A DNA stretch of 64,000 bases from G963663365 sp963663365 (GCA_963663365.2 CAXXIH010000004.1:682001-746000); one strand, 5' to 3'. Positions 25,346 to 34,798 are shown, counted from the stretch's first letter. Program-made: numbers and translations. The notes: generated from the sequence alone by a model not told the origin.

Positions 25346-25957
25346 ATGAATACGGTGGAAACGAGCGTAAAAGTTGCTCCATTCATGCAATTCTATCGTT
25401 TTGTACGTGGACTTTGGGATGAGCCAATTGAGACATATAAACAGCTTCTTATTTCCGGGAGTGTGCCGCGCTCTCTCTGGTTCATGGCTCTGGGGGAGAT
25501 GGCCGTTATTACGATCATTTCAATGATATCAGCCGCTATTTTTTTACTCCTTTGGCTTATATCGGGCGGACAAGGAAAATTCAACTTCACCGGTTTTCCA
25601 CCACTAGCTGTTCTTTTCGGTATCTACATACCCGCGTTCCTGATTTCCGTCTATCTAATTTTCATCCTTTTAGCCTTTCTTGCGTCTGCTTTGTGCAATT
25701 TTATAAGTGACCAGACAGGATGTATGAAGACCGGTTTTATGTTGTTTTGTTATATGTGGGGTTTCTACATCATGCTTTTAGGAATTCCGTTCTGCGGAAT
25801 TTTTATGGCGTTTTATGCTCAGGCCCGCCACACTTATACAATAGCAAGGCTTGCCTTCCAGCTGGGACATGAAAAGGCCGCGCTTGTGATGGTTCTAGTC
25901 GTGGGTTGTACAACGGCACCACTTTTTCTGCTTCGCATCTTGCGTCACTTTAATTAA
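25346..25957 (+). CDS. Yip1-like multi-pass membrane protein (paralogue)
   Basis: 203 residues from ATG 25346, with GGGGGTG eight bases before it. FYRFVRGLWDEPIETYKQLL aligns with FNGYIQLVHGLWSHPNETY-type entry of the preceding gene, and GFMLFCYMWGFYIMLLGIP aligns with GFTLLCYTWGLICLCIGIP. Five or so membrane helices. The pair is a tandem duplication, 34 bp apart, and ends at a strong terminator. Role unknown. Confidence 0.65.
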   Translation: MNTVETSVKVAPFMQFYRFVRGLWDEPIETYKQLLISGSVPRSLWFMALGEMAVITIISMISAAIFLLLWLISGGQGKFNFTGFPPLAVLFGIYIPAFLISVYLIFILLAFLASALCNFISDQTGCMKTGFMLFCYMWGFYIMLLGIPFCGIFMAFYAQARHTYTIARLAFQLGHEKAALVMVLVVGCTTAPLFLLRILRHFN

Positions 25958-25959
25958 AA

Positions 25960-25989
25960 AAACGCCCGGGATGACCGTCCCGGGCGTTT
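25960..25989. terminator. Bidirectional terminator
   Basis: AAACGCCCGGGA (25960-25971) pairs perfectly with TCCCGGGCGTTT (25978-25989) around a six-base loop. For the minus strand it is followed by a run of T; for the plus strand by TTT. It separates the convergent Yip1-like and aminotransferase genes. Confidence 0.9.
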
Positions 25990-26017
25990 CCACATTATGC
26001 TTTGAAAGGTAGAGAAT

Positions 26018-27367
26018 CTACCAAAGATCCTCAGCGCTGCCCGCGAGGGCATCCACGACTTTGGGGATATTCTCTTCTTCGATTCCGCAAAACGCCACAC
26101 GGATACCTTTGATTCCCGGTCCGTCCGAAGGAACAGTTCCGACTTCGTATTTCTTCAACAGATGGTCGGCGATATCCGCCGGTTTGGGTGCCTTGTCGCC
26201 CATCGCGTTAAAGAAGCAGAAGAAACCGCCTTGGAATGGATCTGCATTCAGCTTATTACGGTCGATCTTCGGCAGAAGTTCTTGGAAGACATCGTAACGT
26301 CCGGCCAAAATATTGATGGCCTTTTGCCGCTCGGCGACAACCGCTTCGGGATTTTCGAGCGCCTTGGCGGCGACGTTTTGCGCCATGGTATTGCAGTTGG
26401 AATACATACTGCGGGCCATGAACTCAAACTTATTGCCCAGTTCTTTTTCGATATCGGCTTTGTCGGCCTTATCGAGCCAGGCTTGCGGATACCCGATGCT
26501 GATGCAGCCGACGCGAGCGCCGTACCACAGAAGTTCTTTGGTAATACCGTCGAGTTTAATCGGCACAAGATATTCGGAAGGCTCGATATCGTAAAACAAC
26601 GAGCGGCTTTCGGCGTCTTGGTTATAGACAAATCCCTCGTAAGCGTCGTCCAAAAGCAATACCAAAGTCTTTCCGGCCTTGGCCGTGAAATTCTGAATAC
26701 CCTGAATGATCTCTTTGGCGGTCGTTTTCGGCGGGCAATAGCCGGTCGGGTTGTTGGGGAAGTTGAGCAACGCCACGGCCTTGTTTTTGCCCTGCCAGGC
26801 TCGGTCCACAGCCGCCAAGAAAGCTTCCAAGTCGAAATCGCCGCCTGTGAAGAAACGAAACGGCTCGACCTTCATGCCCAGATTTTTCTCGTAAACGTTG
26901 TCGTAGTTCTCCCAACGTTTGTCGGGAACCACAATCGATTCACCCGGATCGCAGAACAGCCGCAACACGGTATAAATCGCCCCGGTAATTCCCGGAACGA
27001 CAATAGGCGCTGAAACGAGAGGATCCAAACGTCCGGAGGTTGCGCCCGCCTTGTGTAAGAGCCAAGCACGCCATGCTTTACGAAACGCCGGGTTACCGAG
27101 TGAGGGCGAGTAGGGGAATATCTCTTCCGTGCCCAGGCTCGGGATCAGCGAGCGAATCGAGGGCAGCGCCATCGTTATGGTTTTATCGTCACCATCGGGT
27201 AAGATCTGTGAGGCCTTGCCTTTTGCCGCGCCAATCGTACCGTTGATCTTGGCTTCATTTTTAGCCCGTCCCAACCAGTAAAAAATTCCTGCCTGCAATT
27301 CCGCCGATTTTCCAAAATCCGAGAGCAGATCAAATGCCCCCGCCTGTTTCAATGCTTCCCAAGACAT
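26018..27367 (-). CDS. Aminotransferase class I/II (PLP-dependent)
   Basis: 449 residues from the ATG at 27367, which has GGAGG seven bases upstream; the longer frame is not supported. Fold-type I features: PGITGAIYTVLRLF, LLNFPNNPTGYCPP (Asn and Pro contact the cofactor), LLLDDAYEGFVYN (Asp pairs with the PLP ring) and GITKELLWYGARVGCISIGYP, where the Lys is the Schiff-base residue and the Arg binds phosphate or carboxylate. The spacing suits an aspartate- or aromatic-type aminotransferase, but substrate cannot be fixed. Single gene ending at the 25960-25989 terminator. Confidence 0.88.
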   Translation of the reverse strand: MSWEALKQAGAFDLLSDFGKSAELQAGIFYWLGRAKNEAKINGTIGAAKGKASQILPDGDDKTITMALPSIRSLIPSLGTEEIFPYSPSLGNPAFRKAWRAWLLHKAGATSGRLDPLVSAPIVVPGITGAIYTVLRLFCDPGESIVVPDKRWENYDNVYEKNLGMKVEPFRFFTGGDFDLEAFLAAVDRAWQGKNKAVALLNFPNNPTGYCPPKTTAKEIIQGIQNFTAKAGKTLVLLLDDAYEGFVYNQDAESRSLFYDIEPSEYLVPIKLDGITKELLWYGARVGCISIGYPQAWLDKADKADIEKELGNKFEFMARSMYSNCNTMAQNVAAKALENPEAVVAERQKAINILAGRYDVFQELLPKIDRNKLNADPFQGGFFCFFNAMGDKAPKPADIADHLLKKYEVGTVPSDGPGIKGIRVAFCGIEEENIPKVVDALAGSAEDLW

Positions 27368-27876
27368 GATGGGGCCTCCAATGGTTTTGAGTCGATTTTG
27401 AAAGGATATGCCCGCCAAACAAAGATCTAAATGAGCCTTTTACGGCGAGTCACCCCCTCAAAAATCGCAAGACGATTGGGGGAAGGTAGCAGGGACATAA
27501 CCCCACGCCAGAGGGCCATTCAATATGCTACGTGCTTCAAAGCGTAGGGTACGCTGTACCTAATCAAGCAGCTCGGAAAATACAGCCCGCTTGGCATGAC
27601 AGAATTCGCCTTCTCATTGATTCTCATTCATATTAATAAAGTAATTATTCCGCCTTTCTAAAAAGAATATTTCCGGCCATACCGAATCATTCACGCTTCA
27701 GTGACCCATCAACCGTAAACAACAATAGTCGACCTCAATCTTTCATAGAAAGTGATAGAGAGTGCGCGAAGTCCCTTGCCTTGCTACTCCACTGCGCCTA
27801 TAGTCCTCAATTCTGCGCTGTGTCTACAGCTGTGCGTAGATTTTTCTCTTTTTCTTGAATCCGTTGGGAGACGACG
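27368..27876. other. 509-bp divergent intergenic region
   Basis: Lies between the aminotransferase and rplM. The left part contains two adjacent decamers TTCTCATTGA/TTCTCATTCA (27611-27630), faintly Fur-box-like on the minus strand. The right part has the rplM promoter and ribosome site. No gene or RNA was recognised. Confidence 0.5.
27776..27804 (+). promoter_or_regulatory. Sigma-70 type promoter of rplM-rpsI
   Basis: -35 TTGCCT (27776-27781), 17-base spacer, -10 TATAGT (27799-27804). About 65 bases of leader would precede rplM, with GGGAG at 27866-27870 as ribosome site. Confidence 0.6.
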
Positions 27877-28323
27877 ATGAGTACCAAGACCTATGTGTCG
27901 ACGTCGGAAGATATACGTGACTCACACGCTTTTCATCTTGTGAATGCGGATGGAGTCGTTCTCGGGCGTCTGGCAACCCAAGTAGCCACCATTCTTCAGG
28001 GCAAGCATAAACCGATCTATACGCCATTTTTGGATACCGGTGACCATGTTGTTGTGGTTAACGCCGATAAGATCGTATTGACTGGAAACAAACTCGATCA
28101 AAAGAAGGCGCGTCACTATACCGGTTACCCCGGTGGACTTCGTGAAGTGGTCTATCGCCGTCTGGTCGACCAACATCCTGAACGTGCTGTGATGGAAGCC
28201 GTACGGCGTATGCTCCCCAAATCACGGCTGGGCCGCAAAATGCTCAAGAAACTCCGTGTTTACAGCGGTCCGGACCATCCCCATACAGCGCAAAATCCAC
28301 AAGAACTTAAGATTGGCCGGTAA
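27877..28323 (+). CDS. rplM: 50S ribosomal protein L13
   Basis: 148 residues, normal length for L13. Typical stretches: HLVNADGVVLGRLATQVATI, GDHVVVVNADKIVLTGNK, ARHYTGYPGGLREV, PERAVMEAVRRMLPKSRLGR and LRVYSGPDHPHTAQNP. It is among the early-assembling large-subunit proteins. It forms the usual two-gene operon with rpsI, 17 bp downstream. Confidence 0.98.
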   Translation: MSTKTYVSTSEDIRDSHAFHLVNADGVVLGRLATQVATILQGKHKPIYTPFLDTGDHVVVVNADKIVLTGNKLDQKKARHYTGYPGGLREVVYRRLVDQHPERAVMEAVRRMLPKSRLGRKMLKKLRVYSGPDHPHTAQNPQELKIGR

Positions 28324-28340
28324 TTAGAGGTAGGAAAAAA

Positions 28341-28736
28341 ATGGCTGAATTAAATCTTTCGATTGCTACTGGACGCCGTAAAAACGCGATTGCTCGTGTC
28401 TATCTCCGTGCGGGATCCGGAAACATCACCTGCAACGGACGCGGGCTTCACGAATACTTTAAACGTGCATCCTTGGAACAGTTGGTCCAACAGCCGTTAG
28501 AAATGACCCAACAGGGCGGAAAATTCGACATCTATGCGCGGATTTCCGGCGGTGGGCTTGCCGGCCAAGCAGGTGCTTTGCGCCACGGTATCTCCAGGGC
28601 ATTGGTTGACTTTGATGAGAAGCATCGTCCAACCCTAAAACGTGCCGGTTGCTTGACACGCGATTCCCGTATGGTCGAGCGCAAGAAACCTGGACGTCCT
28701 GGCGCGCGTAAACGCTTCCAGTTCTCCAAACGCTAA
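28341..28736 (+). CDS. rpsI: 30S ribosomal protein S9
   Basis: 131 residues. ATGRRKNAIARVYLRAGSGN at the start, SGGGLAGQAGALRHGISRAL in the middle and the basic tail RPGARKRFQFSKR, which reaches the decoding site on the ribosome, are all present. Ribosome site AGAGGTAGG before ATG. The hairpin GTACGA/TCGTAC at 28746-28764 follows without a T-run. Confidence 0.98.
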   Translation: MAELNLSIATGRRKNAIARVYLRAGSGNITCNGRGLHEYFKRASLEQLVQQPLEMTQQGGKFDIYARISGGGLAGQAGALRHGISRALVDFDEKHRPTLKRAGCLTRDSRMVERKKPGRPGARKRFQFSKR

Positions 28737-28953
28737 TCCAATCCTGTACGATTTACATTCGTACGCTATCGGGCTTTTCAATTACCGGTCTTTATCCGGA
28801 CAATGTTGAAATTTGTCTTGAGATAGCGGTGCATGAAGAGGACTTTGCAATCGCAGGTGCATTGTTTTCTATGCAATCCGCAAGACATTTTCATGCATCG
28901 TGCGTTATATTGGAAAGTTGCAATATCATTTCTGGATTGATTGGCTTTTGATT

Positions 28954-30726
28954 GTGAGCAGAGACCGTAAATCTTTATCACCAAAGTCGGTTTTGATGTT
29001 CTCGGCCTTTTGCCTGCTTTTGGGCAAGGCATACGCGGCTGGATCTCTTTTAACCACAACGACACAGAAGCCCGTTAAATGGTTCGAGCTTCCTGTCGGT
29101 TATAATCTGGACCAAGGCAAATTGGGCCCTTTAAGTAATTCTGAGGCCGCCGCTCTGGTTAAGCAAGCATTTGATGCTTGGTCGGATACCGAAACCTCTT
29201 CTCTTTCTTATGTAAGACATTCTGACCTTTCGAGAGACCTTACTGGTGATAATCTCACCAGTAGCAGCGCTCTCTTCTCCGTATTGAACGGTGAATTTTC
29301 CGGAATGAATCCGGTCATTTTCGATGAAGATGGAAGCATCACCGATAATCTTCAGGGCCAAGGGGCCTCCAAACAGATACTAGGCTTCGCTCAGCCCCGT
29401 GTTTATAGCGATGGTGAGATATTCCAGGCCTATATTGTTCTAAACGGTTTGTTCCTCATGCCTGAGTCGGAGGGAGGTATGGGGCTGACGAGTGAAGAAT
29501 ATCTTCCCACCGTGATTCATGAATTGGGGCACCTTGTCGGTTTGGATCATACCCAAGTTAACCGCCATCTCTGGCTGGATGGAGTCGGCTGGAATGATGC
29601 GCATATCCCCATGATGTTCCCAACACTCAGCGATGATGAGTCGGTTCGTACAGAACCGACATTTGATGACCGCGTATCGCTGTCGAGCTCCTATCCAACT
29701 ACCACCGGCGAATTTACCAGCAAGTATGGACGTATCAGCGGCACGGCCAAAATGCGCCGCGATAGCGATCTTGTACCTCTATTAGGCGGGAATGTCATAG
29801 CCCGGAATGTGGACGATCCTCTGGGGACTGCGACCTCATGCGTTACGGACTACCTCGCTGATGAAGACGGTTTATTCGAGTTGCAGGGACTTCCGGCAGG
29901 CAATTATGAGGTCTGGATTGAGCCTCTTAATCCCGGCTTCGATGGCGTATCGCGTATAGGCCCTTATTCGCAGTCGTCTTCCGGATATTCATTCACCTAC
30001 CCGCCAATGCCTGAGTACTACAACGGGGAGAGCGAGAGTGAAAGTTCTTCCGAAGATTCCCGCAGCCGTGTTGAATTTGTTTCGGTCAAAAAGGGGAAAA
30101 CCAATACGATTAAATTGCTTTGTGAAAAGTTGGATATATCCACGGCTCTCGGTGAGGGGGAACTAGAAACACAAATTCTCGCCTACGGTTCGCCAATGCA
30201 GGGTGCCGCACCGGCCAAGCTTGGAGGCGGGCGCGTTGTCGTTCGCGGAACCGTTTTCAGCGTGGTTGTGAATGACGACGATCAAAGCCTGCGTATCGAA
30301 CTCGATGCCGAAAACAACATCGACCTTGGCCTGCTCGTGGCACACAATCGCAAAGTCCATGTTAACGATTACGATTACACCATGCGCACCTCATCGGCGG
30401 ATGAGGTTTTAGAATTTTTCAGAGGCGGCAATCCGACGCTGCAAACCGGAACATATTTTATCGATGTTCGCAATGAGACATTCAGTGATGAATCCTTCAC
30501 GCTCACGGTTTATTCGGATAAAGAGGCCACACCGACTCCCACGCCATCCCCGTCGCCTTCACCTTCACCAACACCGACCCCTACACCGCCGGATTTTGCC
30601 GCGCGGCTCTTTCAATTTTCAGGTCAATGGCAAAGGGATGTAAATGCGGACAATGTCCGGTTCGATTTCAACCAAGATGGTCTTCAAATCGACGAACAAG
30701 ATTTAGTCCGCTTCCCACGCGAATAA
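28954..30726 (+). CDS. Secreted zinc metalloprotease (matrixin-like) with C-terminal dockerin-like module
   Basis: About 590 residues from GTG 28954, which puts the signal peptide (VLMFSAFCLLLGKAYA) near the N-terminus; the longer frame begins at GTG 28900. KWFELPVGYNLD, then VIHELGHLVGLDH, the extended HExxHxxGLDH zinc site of matrixin/metzincin proteases, with a Met-turn-like PMMFPT about 45 residues on. Middle: a carboxypeptidase-regulatory-like fold (GNVIARNVDDPLGTATS, GLFELQGLPAGNYEVWIEP) and a pre-peptidase-like domain. A Pro/Thr/Ser linker (30530-30595) leads to LFQFSGQWQ ... FDFNQDGLQIDEQDLVRF, a short Ca-loop-like tail shared with the glycosidase ending at 60660. Confidence 0.8.
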   Translation: MSRDRKSLSPKSVLMFSAFCLLLGKAYAAGSLLTTTTQKPVKWFELPVGYNLDQGKLGPLSNSEAAALVKQAFDAWSDTETSSLSYVRHSDLSRDLTGDNLTSSSALFSVLNGEFSGMNPVIFDEDGSITDNLQGQGASKQILGFAQPRVYSDGEIFQAYIVLNGLFLMPESEGGMGLTSEEYLPTVIHELGHLVGLDHTQVNRHLWLDGVGWNDAHIPMMFPTLSDDESVRTEPTFDDRVSLSSSYPTTTGEFTSKYGRISGTAKMRRDSDLVPLLGGNVIARNVDDPLGTATSCVTDYLADEDGLFELQGLPAGNYEVWIEPLNPGFDGVSRIGPYSQSSSGYSFTYPPMPEYYNGESESESSSEDSRSRVEFVSVKKGKTNTIKLLCEKLDISTALGEGELETQILAYGSPMQGAAPAKLGGGRVVVRGTVFSVVVNDDDQSLRIELDAENNIDLGLLVAHNRKVHVNDYDYTMRTSSADEVLEFFRGGNPTLQTGTYFIDVRNETFSDESFTLTVYSDKEATPTPTPSPSPSPSPTPTPTPPDFAARLFQFSGQWQRDVNADNVRFDFNQDGLQIDEQDLVRFPRE

Positions 30727-30818
30727 TCGACACCTATGAATAGCCGGGGAGCAGCCATTTTAAGAGCAAGGCTCTCGCCGAAACGCCACTTGTTCAAAGA
30801 TAAAAACGTATCTCTTGC

Positions 30819-31163
30819 CAGCGGGAGGGCGAATCTCCTGATGAGCCGCTTTTTGCCATACGTACACACGTATCTTCTGTGGGGTGGCAGCACAAGAGGC
30901 GGAACCATGCTTTTTTCACCTCAAAAACTTCCCCGCTATCCACCAACCCTTTCAAACACCCACACCAAGCACCGTAGGTGCGCAATGTAATAGCCCCGGG
31001 CAGAGTTTGGACGTCGAAGACGGATAAACGCCGCCCGGGGTAAATGTTCCCTTAAATTCATAAGCGCTGTAAGCGCGAAAGAAAAAATGTATTGGCCTCG
31101 CAGGGTGCGGACCAGGCAAATCCTTTGAATACGCTTTGAAATCGTGAGGCGTTAGCCTTCTTG
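30819..31163. repeat. Dispersed structured intergenic repeat, copy B
   Basis: Collinear with copy A at 13.3 kb: GGGAGGGCGAATCTCC + GATGAGCCGC, GGGTGGC, AAGAGGCGG, CCCCGCTATC, hairpin GCACC-GTA-GGTGC (30969-30981), stem CCCCGGG (30994-31000) with CCCGGGG (31034-31040), a second GCGCT-GTA-AGCGC, CAGGGTGCGGACCA and GAAATCGTGAGGCG. Stem bases differ from copy A by compensatory changes. It occupies the gap between the metalloprotease and livM; two open frames on the minus strand here are likely spurious. Confidence 0.8.
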
Positions 31164-31200
31164 CCCGCAGGGGTACCCTGACGGGGCTCCCCCGGCGCAT

Positions 31201-32391
31201 TTACGCTTTCACTTTATACAGCTGACGCTCAATCCGTTTCGGAGGCAACAATCCTTCCGGACGCAAGATCATGAGAATAACCAAAGCCAGCCCAAACACG
31301 GCCATACGCCATTCAGCCCACGCCTGAAGACGTACTTCTAAAAAAACAATCATCGTCGCGCCGATGGTCGCACCCGATAAAGATCCCATCCCGCCCAATA
31401 CCACCATGCACAAAATGATGGCGCTACGCAAAAAGAGAAAACTGCTTGGATCCACATACGATATCCGCGAGGCGTATAACACACCGGCAATGGCTGCAAT
31501 CGCAGCGGAGACGGCAAATGCCAATAGCTTATACCAAACCGTATGTACCCCGATCGCTTCCGCGGCCAGCTCATCTTCACGAATGGCAATCCAAGCCCGC
31601 CCGACACGGGAATTATGAAGCCGCCCCACCGATAAAACAATCAAGGTACAAAGCAAAAGCGCCAAATAATACATCATAAACGCGGGCAAAAAGCGCATTC
31701 CTAAAAATGAAAAACCGTCACCGAATGAAAAACTCCCCAATGCCGGGGGCGGGATTTCCGATATACCTTTGGGGCCGTTGGTCATGCTGTCCCAATTCGT
31801 AACCACAATCCATACGATTTCCCCAAACCCAAGCGTAACAATCGCCAAATAATCGCCGCGCAAGCGTAGCGTAGGGCCACCCAACCCGAATCCGGCCAGG
31901 CTCCCCAAAGCTGCGGCGATAGGAAAGCAGAGCCATAGCATCCACCATCCGCTTATCGAAGTCGTTAAAATCGCGCAGGTATAGGCGCCGATTGCCCAAA
32001 ATGCCACATAGCCCAAAACCAACAGGCCCGTGAATCCCACAATCAAATTCAATCCTTGCGCCAGCATGATATAAATCAACGCCGTCGTGGCATGAGGAAT
32101 CCAGCCGCGCAGAGGCACGCCGAATTTTTCAGTCATAACCGTTAGCAGGACCGGATAGATCAACAAAAAAACCGCGAAACAAGCGCGAATGGTTTTCCGT
32201 TCCTCCCGCCACAAATCGGCCAGTTGCTCGGCAATTCCCTTCCAGCGCGCAAACATAAAGAGCCCGGCCAAAAAGCAAAGATACCCCACCAATGCCACAT
32301 TCCCGCGAATGCTGATCAGCTGAATACCAGCTGCGCAAAGCATGGCAAACGATAGAACCGCCGGGATTCTTCCTTGTGTAAGTGATGCCAT
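31201..32391 (-). CDS. livM: Branched-chain amino-acid-type ABC permease, LivM-like
   Basis: 396 residues. The start ATG (32391) overlaps the livH stop as TGATG, a translational coupling arrangement. Family signature AQGLNLIVGFTGLLVLGYVAFWAIGAY and LRGDYLAIVTLGFGEIVWIV, plus GLALVILMILRPEGLLPPKR at the end, are standard LivM. An extra N-terminal hydrophobic part makes it longer than many. It pairs with LivH to form the inner-membrane channel for an amino acid or similar small solute. Ends right at the repeat. Confidence 0.9.
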   Translation of the reverse strand: MASLTQGRIPAVLSFAMLCAAGIQLISIRGNVALVGYLCFLAGLFMFARWKGIAEQLADLWREERKTIRACFAVFLLIYPVLLTVMTEKFGVPLRGWIPHATTALIYIMLAQGLNLIVGFTGLLVLGYVAFWAIGAYTCAILTTSISGWWMLWLCFPIAAALGSLAGFGLGGPTLRLRGDYLAIVTLGFGEIVWIVVTNWDSMTNGPKGISEIPPPALGSFSFGDGFSFLGMRFLPAFMMYYLALLLCTLIVLSVGRLHNSRVGRAWIAIREDELAAEAIGVHTVWYKLLAFAVSAAIAAIAGVLYASRISYVDPSSFLFLRSAIILCMVVLGGMGSLSGATIGATMIVFLEVRLQAWAEWRMAVFGLALVILMILRPEGLLPPKRIERQLYKVKA

Positions 32392-33341
32392 CAAACCTTT
32401 TCTTGTACACGTTCGCCCATGAGTCCGGTGGGCAAAACGATTAATGTCAATATTAAAATTACAAACGCAACCAGATCCTTATAATCCAGCGCTTCAGGCA
32501 CGCCAAAGGCATCCAAAATCGGCGGGGCCAATCCCTCTGACAATCCCAAAATTACGCCTCCCAGCATCGCCCCTTGAATATTGCCGATGCCTCCCAAAAC
32601 GGCTGCGGTAAACGCTTTAATCCCCACCTTATAGCCCATATCGAACTTGATGGTTTCATAGGTCAAACCGTTCAGAATTCCCCCGGCGGCGGCCAGGACC
32701 GAACCGATGATAAACGTTGCGCTGATCACCCGGTTTACATCGATTCCCATCAACATGGCTGCTTCACGGTCCTGTGCAACCGCGCGCATGCTTTTGCCAA
32801 GTTTTGTTCGTTGAACCAGAAACTGCAAACCAATCATCAATACAATGCTTACAATCATCACAAAAAGATCGACATTTCGTAAAACAACCAATCCTGCAGC
32901 GTTTTCTGTCCCACCCAAATGAAATTCAAAGCCGCCATCGATCAGTGTCGGAAACTCCTGCGCATCTGTATAAACACGGCTCATGATGCTGTAAAGAAAG
33001 ATCGAAGCGCCCAAGGCCGCCAACAGAGCGGTGATTCGCGGAGTATTACGCAAAGGACGATATGCCAATTTTTCGAGGGTAAATCCCAAGAGACCGGTTA
33101 AGGGCAATGCTACGATGAACGCGGCAAAGAGTAGAAGAAGGGGAGAAGTAAACCCCAGGCTCGCGGCGATGCCGATCGCCATGAGACCGATGAAACCGCC
33201 GATCATAAAAATCTCGCCGTGAGCGAAATTGATCAGCTCGATGATTCCGTAAACCATTGTGTAGCCGAGGGCCACAAGTGCATACATCCCTCCCAATGTC
33301 AAACCGTTAATGCAGTGTTGGAGGAATGTAGAAATATCCAT
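32391..33341 (-). CDS. livH: Branched-chain amino-acid-type ABC permease, LivH-like
   Basis: 316 residues, about eight membrane helices. GLTLGGMYALVALGYTMVYGIIELINFAHGEIFMIGGF at the N-terminus and AAAGGILNGLTYETIKFDMG, AVLGGIGNIQGAMLGGVILG near the end are textbook LivH. It lies between the binding protein and livM in one operon. The livG and livF ATPase genes that normally follow are not in this window. Confidence 0.92.
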   Translation of the reverse strand: MDISTFLQHCINGLTLGGMYALVALGYTMVYGIIELINFAHGEIFMIGGFIGLMAIGIAASLGFTSPLLLLFAAFIVALPLTGLLGFTLEKLAYRPLRNTPRITALLAALGASIFLYSIMSRVYTDAQEFPTLIDGGFEFHLGGTENAAGLVVLRNVDLFVMIVSIVLMIGLQFLVQRTKLGKSMRAVAQDREAAMLMGIDVNRVISATFIIGSVLAAAGGILNGLTYETIKFDMGYKVGIKAFTAAVLGGIGNIQGAMLGGVILGLSEGLAPPILDAFGVPEALDYKDLVAFVILILTLIVLPTGLMGERVQEKV

Positions 33342-33411
33342 ACGTTAAAAACCGGCTCAATTCGTCCTTTACGATCCTGCTTTATCGCACTCCACTTAAA
33401 CGTTAAAACAG

Positions 33412-34584
33412 TCAGGGCCGGATGATTTTATAGGGGCGAAAATCTAACGCTCCGGCATCGTTTTTATAGACTTCATAAAAGGTAATTACCCTGTTGTTGG
33501 TATCGCCTTTTTCATCGAATGTAGTATGCCCGATCACACCGTTGTGGTCGGTTTTATGCGCTTCGGCAATAACCGTCTCACGGTCCGGTTTCCCTTTTTG
33601 CTCAATCGTACGGGCAATCGCTTCTAAAAGAATATTGGCAACGTCATAAGCAAAGGGACCGAAATTTTCAACTTTCATTCCGAACGCCTTTTCGTATTTT
33701 TCAAAGTAGGCGGATGCCTCACCTTCGCCCATCTCTTCAATCGGAGGGCCGATAATACTCACCCGGCTGCCCAACGAGGCTTCACCCCCGGCATCCGTAA
33801 ATGCCGGCCCCTTAAGGCCGTCACCGCCAAAAAACGGTTGTTCCATACCCAGGCTGCGCATTTGCCGAACCAAAAGGCCGCCTTCGTCATACATGCCGCC
33901 AAAATAAATCGCCTCGGGATTGGCAGCACGGACTTTGGTTAAAACTGATTTATAATCTTTGTCGCCGACCGTGATACCGACGAGCTCGGTTACTTCGATT
34001 CCTGCCGTTTTGCACCCCGCCTCGATCACTTCGGTAAGCGGCTGCCCATAAGGTGTTCGGTCATGAATCAGCGCGACTTTTTTTAATCCCAGTTCTTTGA
34101 AAAGTTGGACTGCGGCGCCGCCTTGGACATCATCCGTGGCGCAAACCCGGAATATATTGTCGAATCCACCGGCGGTTATTTCCGGATTGGTCGTGGCCGG
34201 GCTCATCGCGGCAATTCGGTGATCATTGTAAATCTTCTTGGTGGCTCGAAAACACCCGCTATTGAGATGAGCAACCACTGCGGCCAAATTGGGATAACTA
34301 TTGCAAAGATCGTGTGCCGCGCTGGCCGCCTGTTGGGAGTCTCCGCTGTCGTCCAATGCCACAACTTTGCAGGTCCACTTGCCCAACTTGCCTGACTGAT
34401 TCCACTCATCAGCCGCCAGTTTCACGCTATTCAGCATTTCACCGCCGGTCTGAGCATTCGGCCCCTGAAGCGGAAAGATCACACCCAAGACAAACTCCCC
34501 AGGCTCTTCTCCGCCGCCGCAGGCCCCAAAGCACAATCCTATTCCCAACAAGGCGCACAAAAGCAGGCTTTTTGCACTGGACAT
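33412..34584 (-). CDS. ABC-type solute-binding lipoprotein, LivK-like
   Basis: 390 residues from ATG 34584, which has GGAGG eight bases upstream and gives a lipoprotein signal (LLLCALLGIGLCFGAC). The mature protein is a type I periplasmic binding protein: VIFPLQGPNAQTGGEMLNSV, KVVALDDSGDSQQAASAAHD, VVAHLNSGCFRATKKI, ALIHDRTPYGQPLTEVIEAG, NPEAIYFGGMYDEGGLLVRQ. Such proteins deliver branched-chain amino acids, amides or other small solutes to LivHM. The Ser/Thr ligand region (HLNSG) is intact. The gene precedes livH by 70 bp. Confidence 0.9.
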   Translation of the reverse strand: MSSAKSLLLCALLGIGLCFGACGGGEEPGEFVLGVIFPLQGPNAQTGGEMLNSVKLAADEWNQSGKLGKWTCKVVALDDSGDSQQAASAAHDLCNSYPNLAAVVAHLNSGCFRATKKIYNDHRIAAMSPATTNPEITAGGFDNIFRVCATDDVQGGAAVQLFKELGLKKVALIHDRTPYGQPLTEVIEAGCKTAGIEVTELVGITVGDKDYKSVLTKVRAANPEAIYFGGMYDEGGLLVRQMRSLGMEQPFFGGDGLKGPAFTDAGGEASLGSRVSIIGPPIEEMGEGEASAYFEKYEKAFGMKVENFGPFAYDVANILLEAIARTIEQKGKPDRETVIAEAHKTDHNGVIGHTTFDEKGDTNNRVITFYEVYKNDAGALDFRPYKIIRP

Positions 34585-34770
34585 AGCCCCATACCTCCGC
34601 TTTCCTAAATTGAAAACCAATCCCATCGTCACCGCTCGAAGGATAACGGCGCATTTCGCCTGACGACAAGTGGCGCCGCATGATTGGTTTTTCATTTAAT
34701 GAACAAGACATATAGGATGCTACAAGCGGCGCTTAGGTACGACTCTACACCGGAAAACCTATTCGTTCGA

Positions 34771-34798
34771 TTGACAGCAGGTATACCGCTGATACAAT
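34771..34798 (+). promoter_or_regulatory. Sigma-70 type promoter of rpoN
   Basis: -35 TTGACA (perfect, 34771-34776), 16-base spacer, -10 TACAAT (34793-34798). Start would be about 80 bases before rpoN. Confidence 0.75.

Noticed and set aside
26162..27013. 283-codon plus-strand frame
   Set aside because: It is antisense to the well-conserved aminotransferase gene; no ribosome site or family resemblance.
27611..27630. Fur-box-like repeat TTCTCATTGA/TTCTCATTCA
   Set aside because: Only a partial match on the minus strand, and neither neighbour is an iron gene.
30952..31200. 82-codon minus-strand frame in repeat copy B
   Set aside because: Same reason; it ends in the repeat and only short patches match frames in copy A.
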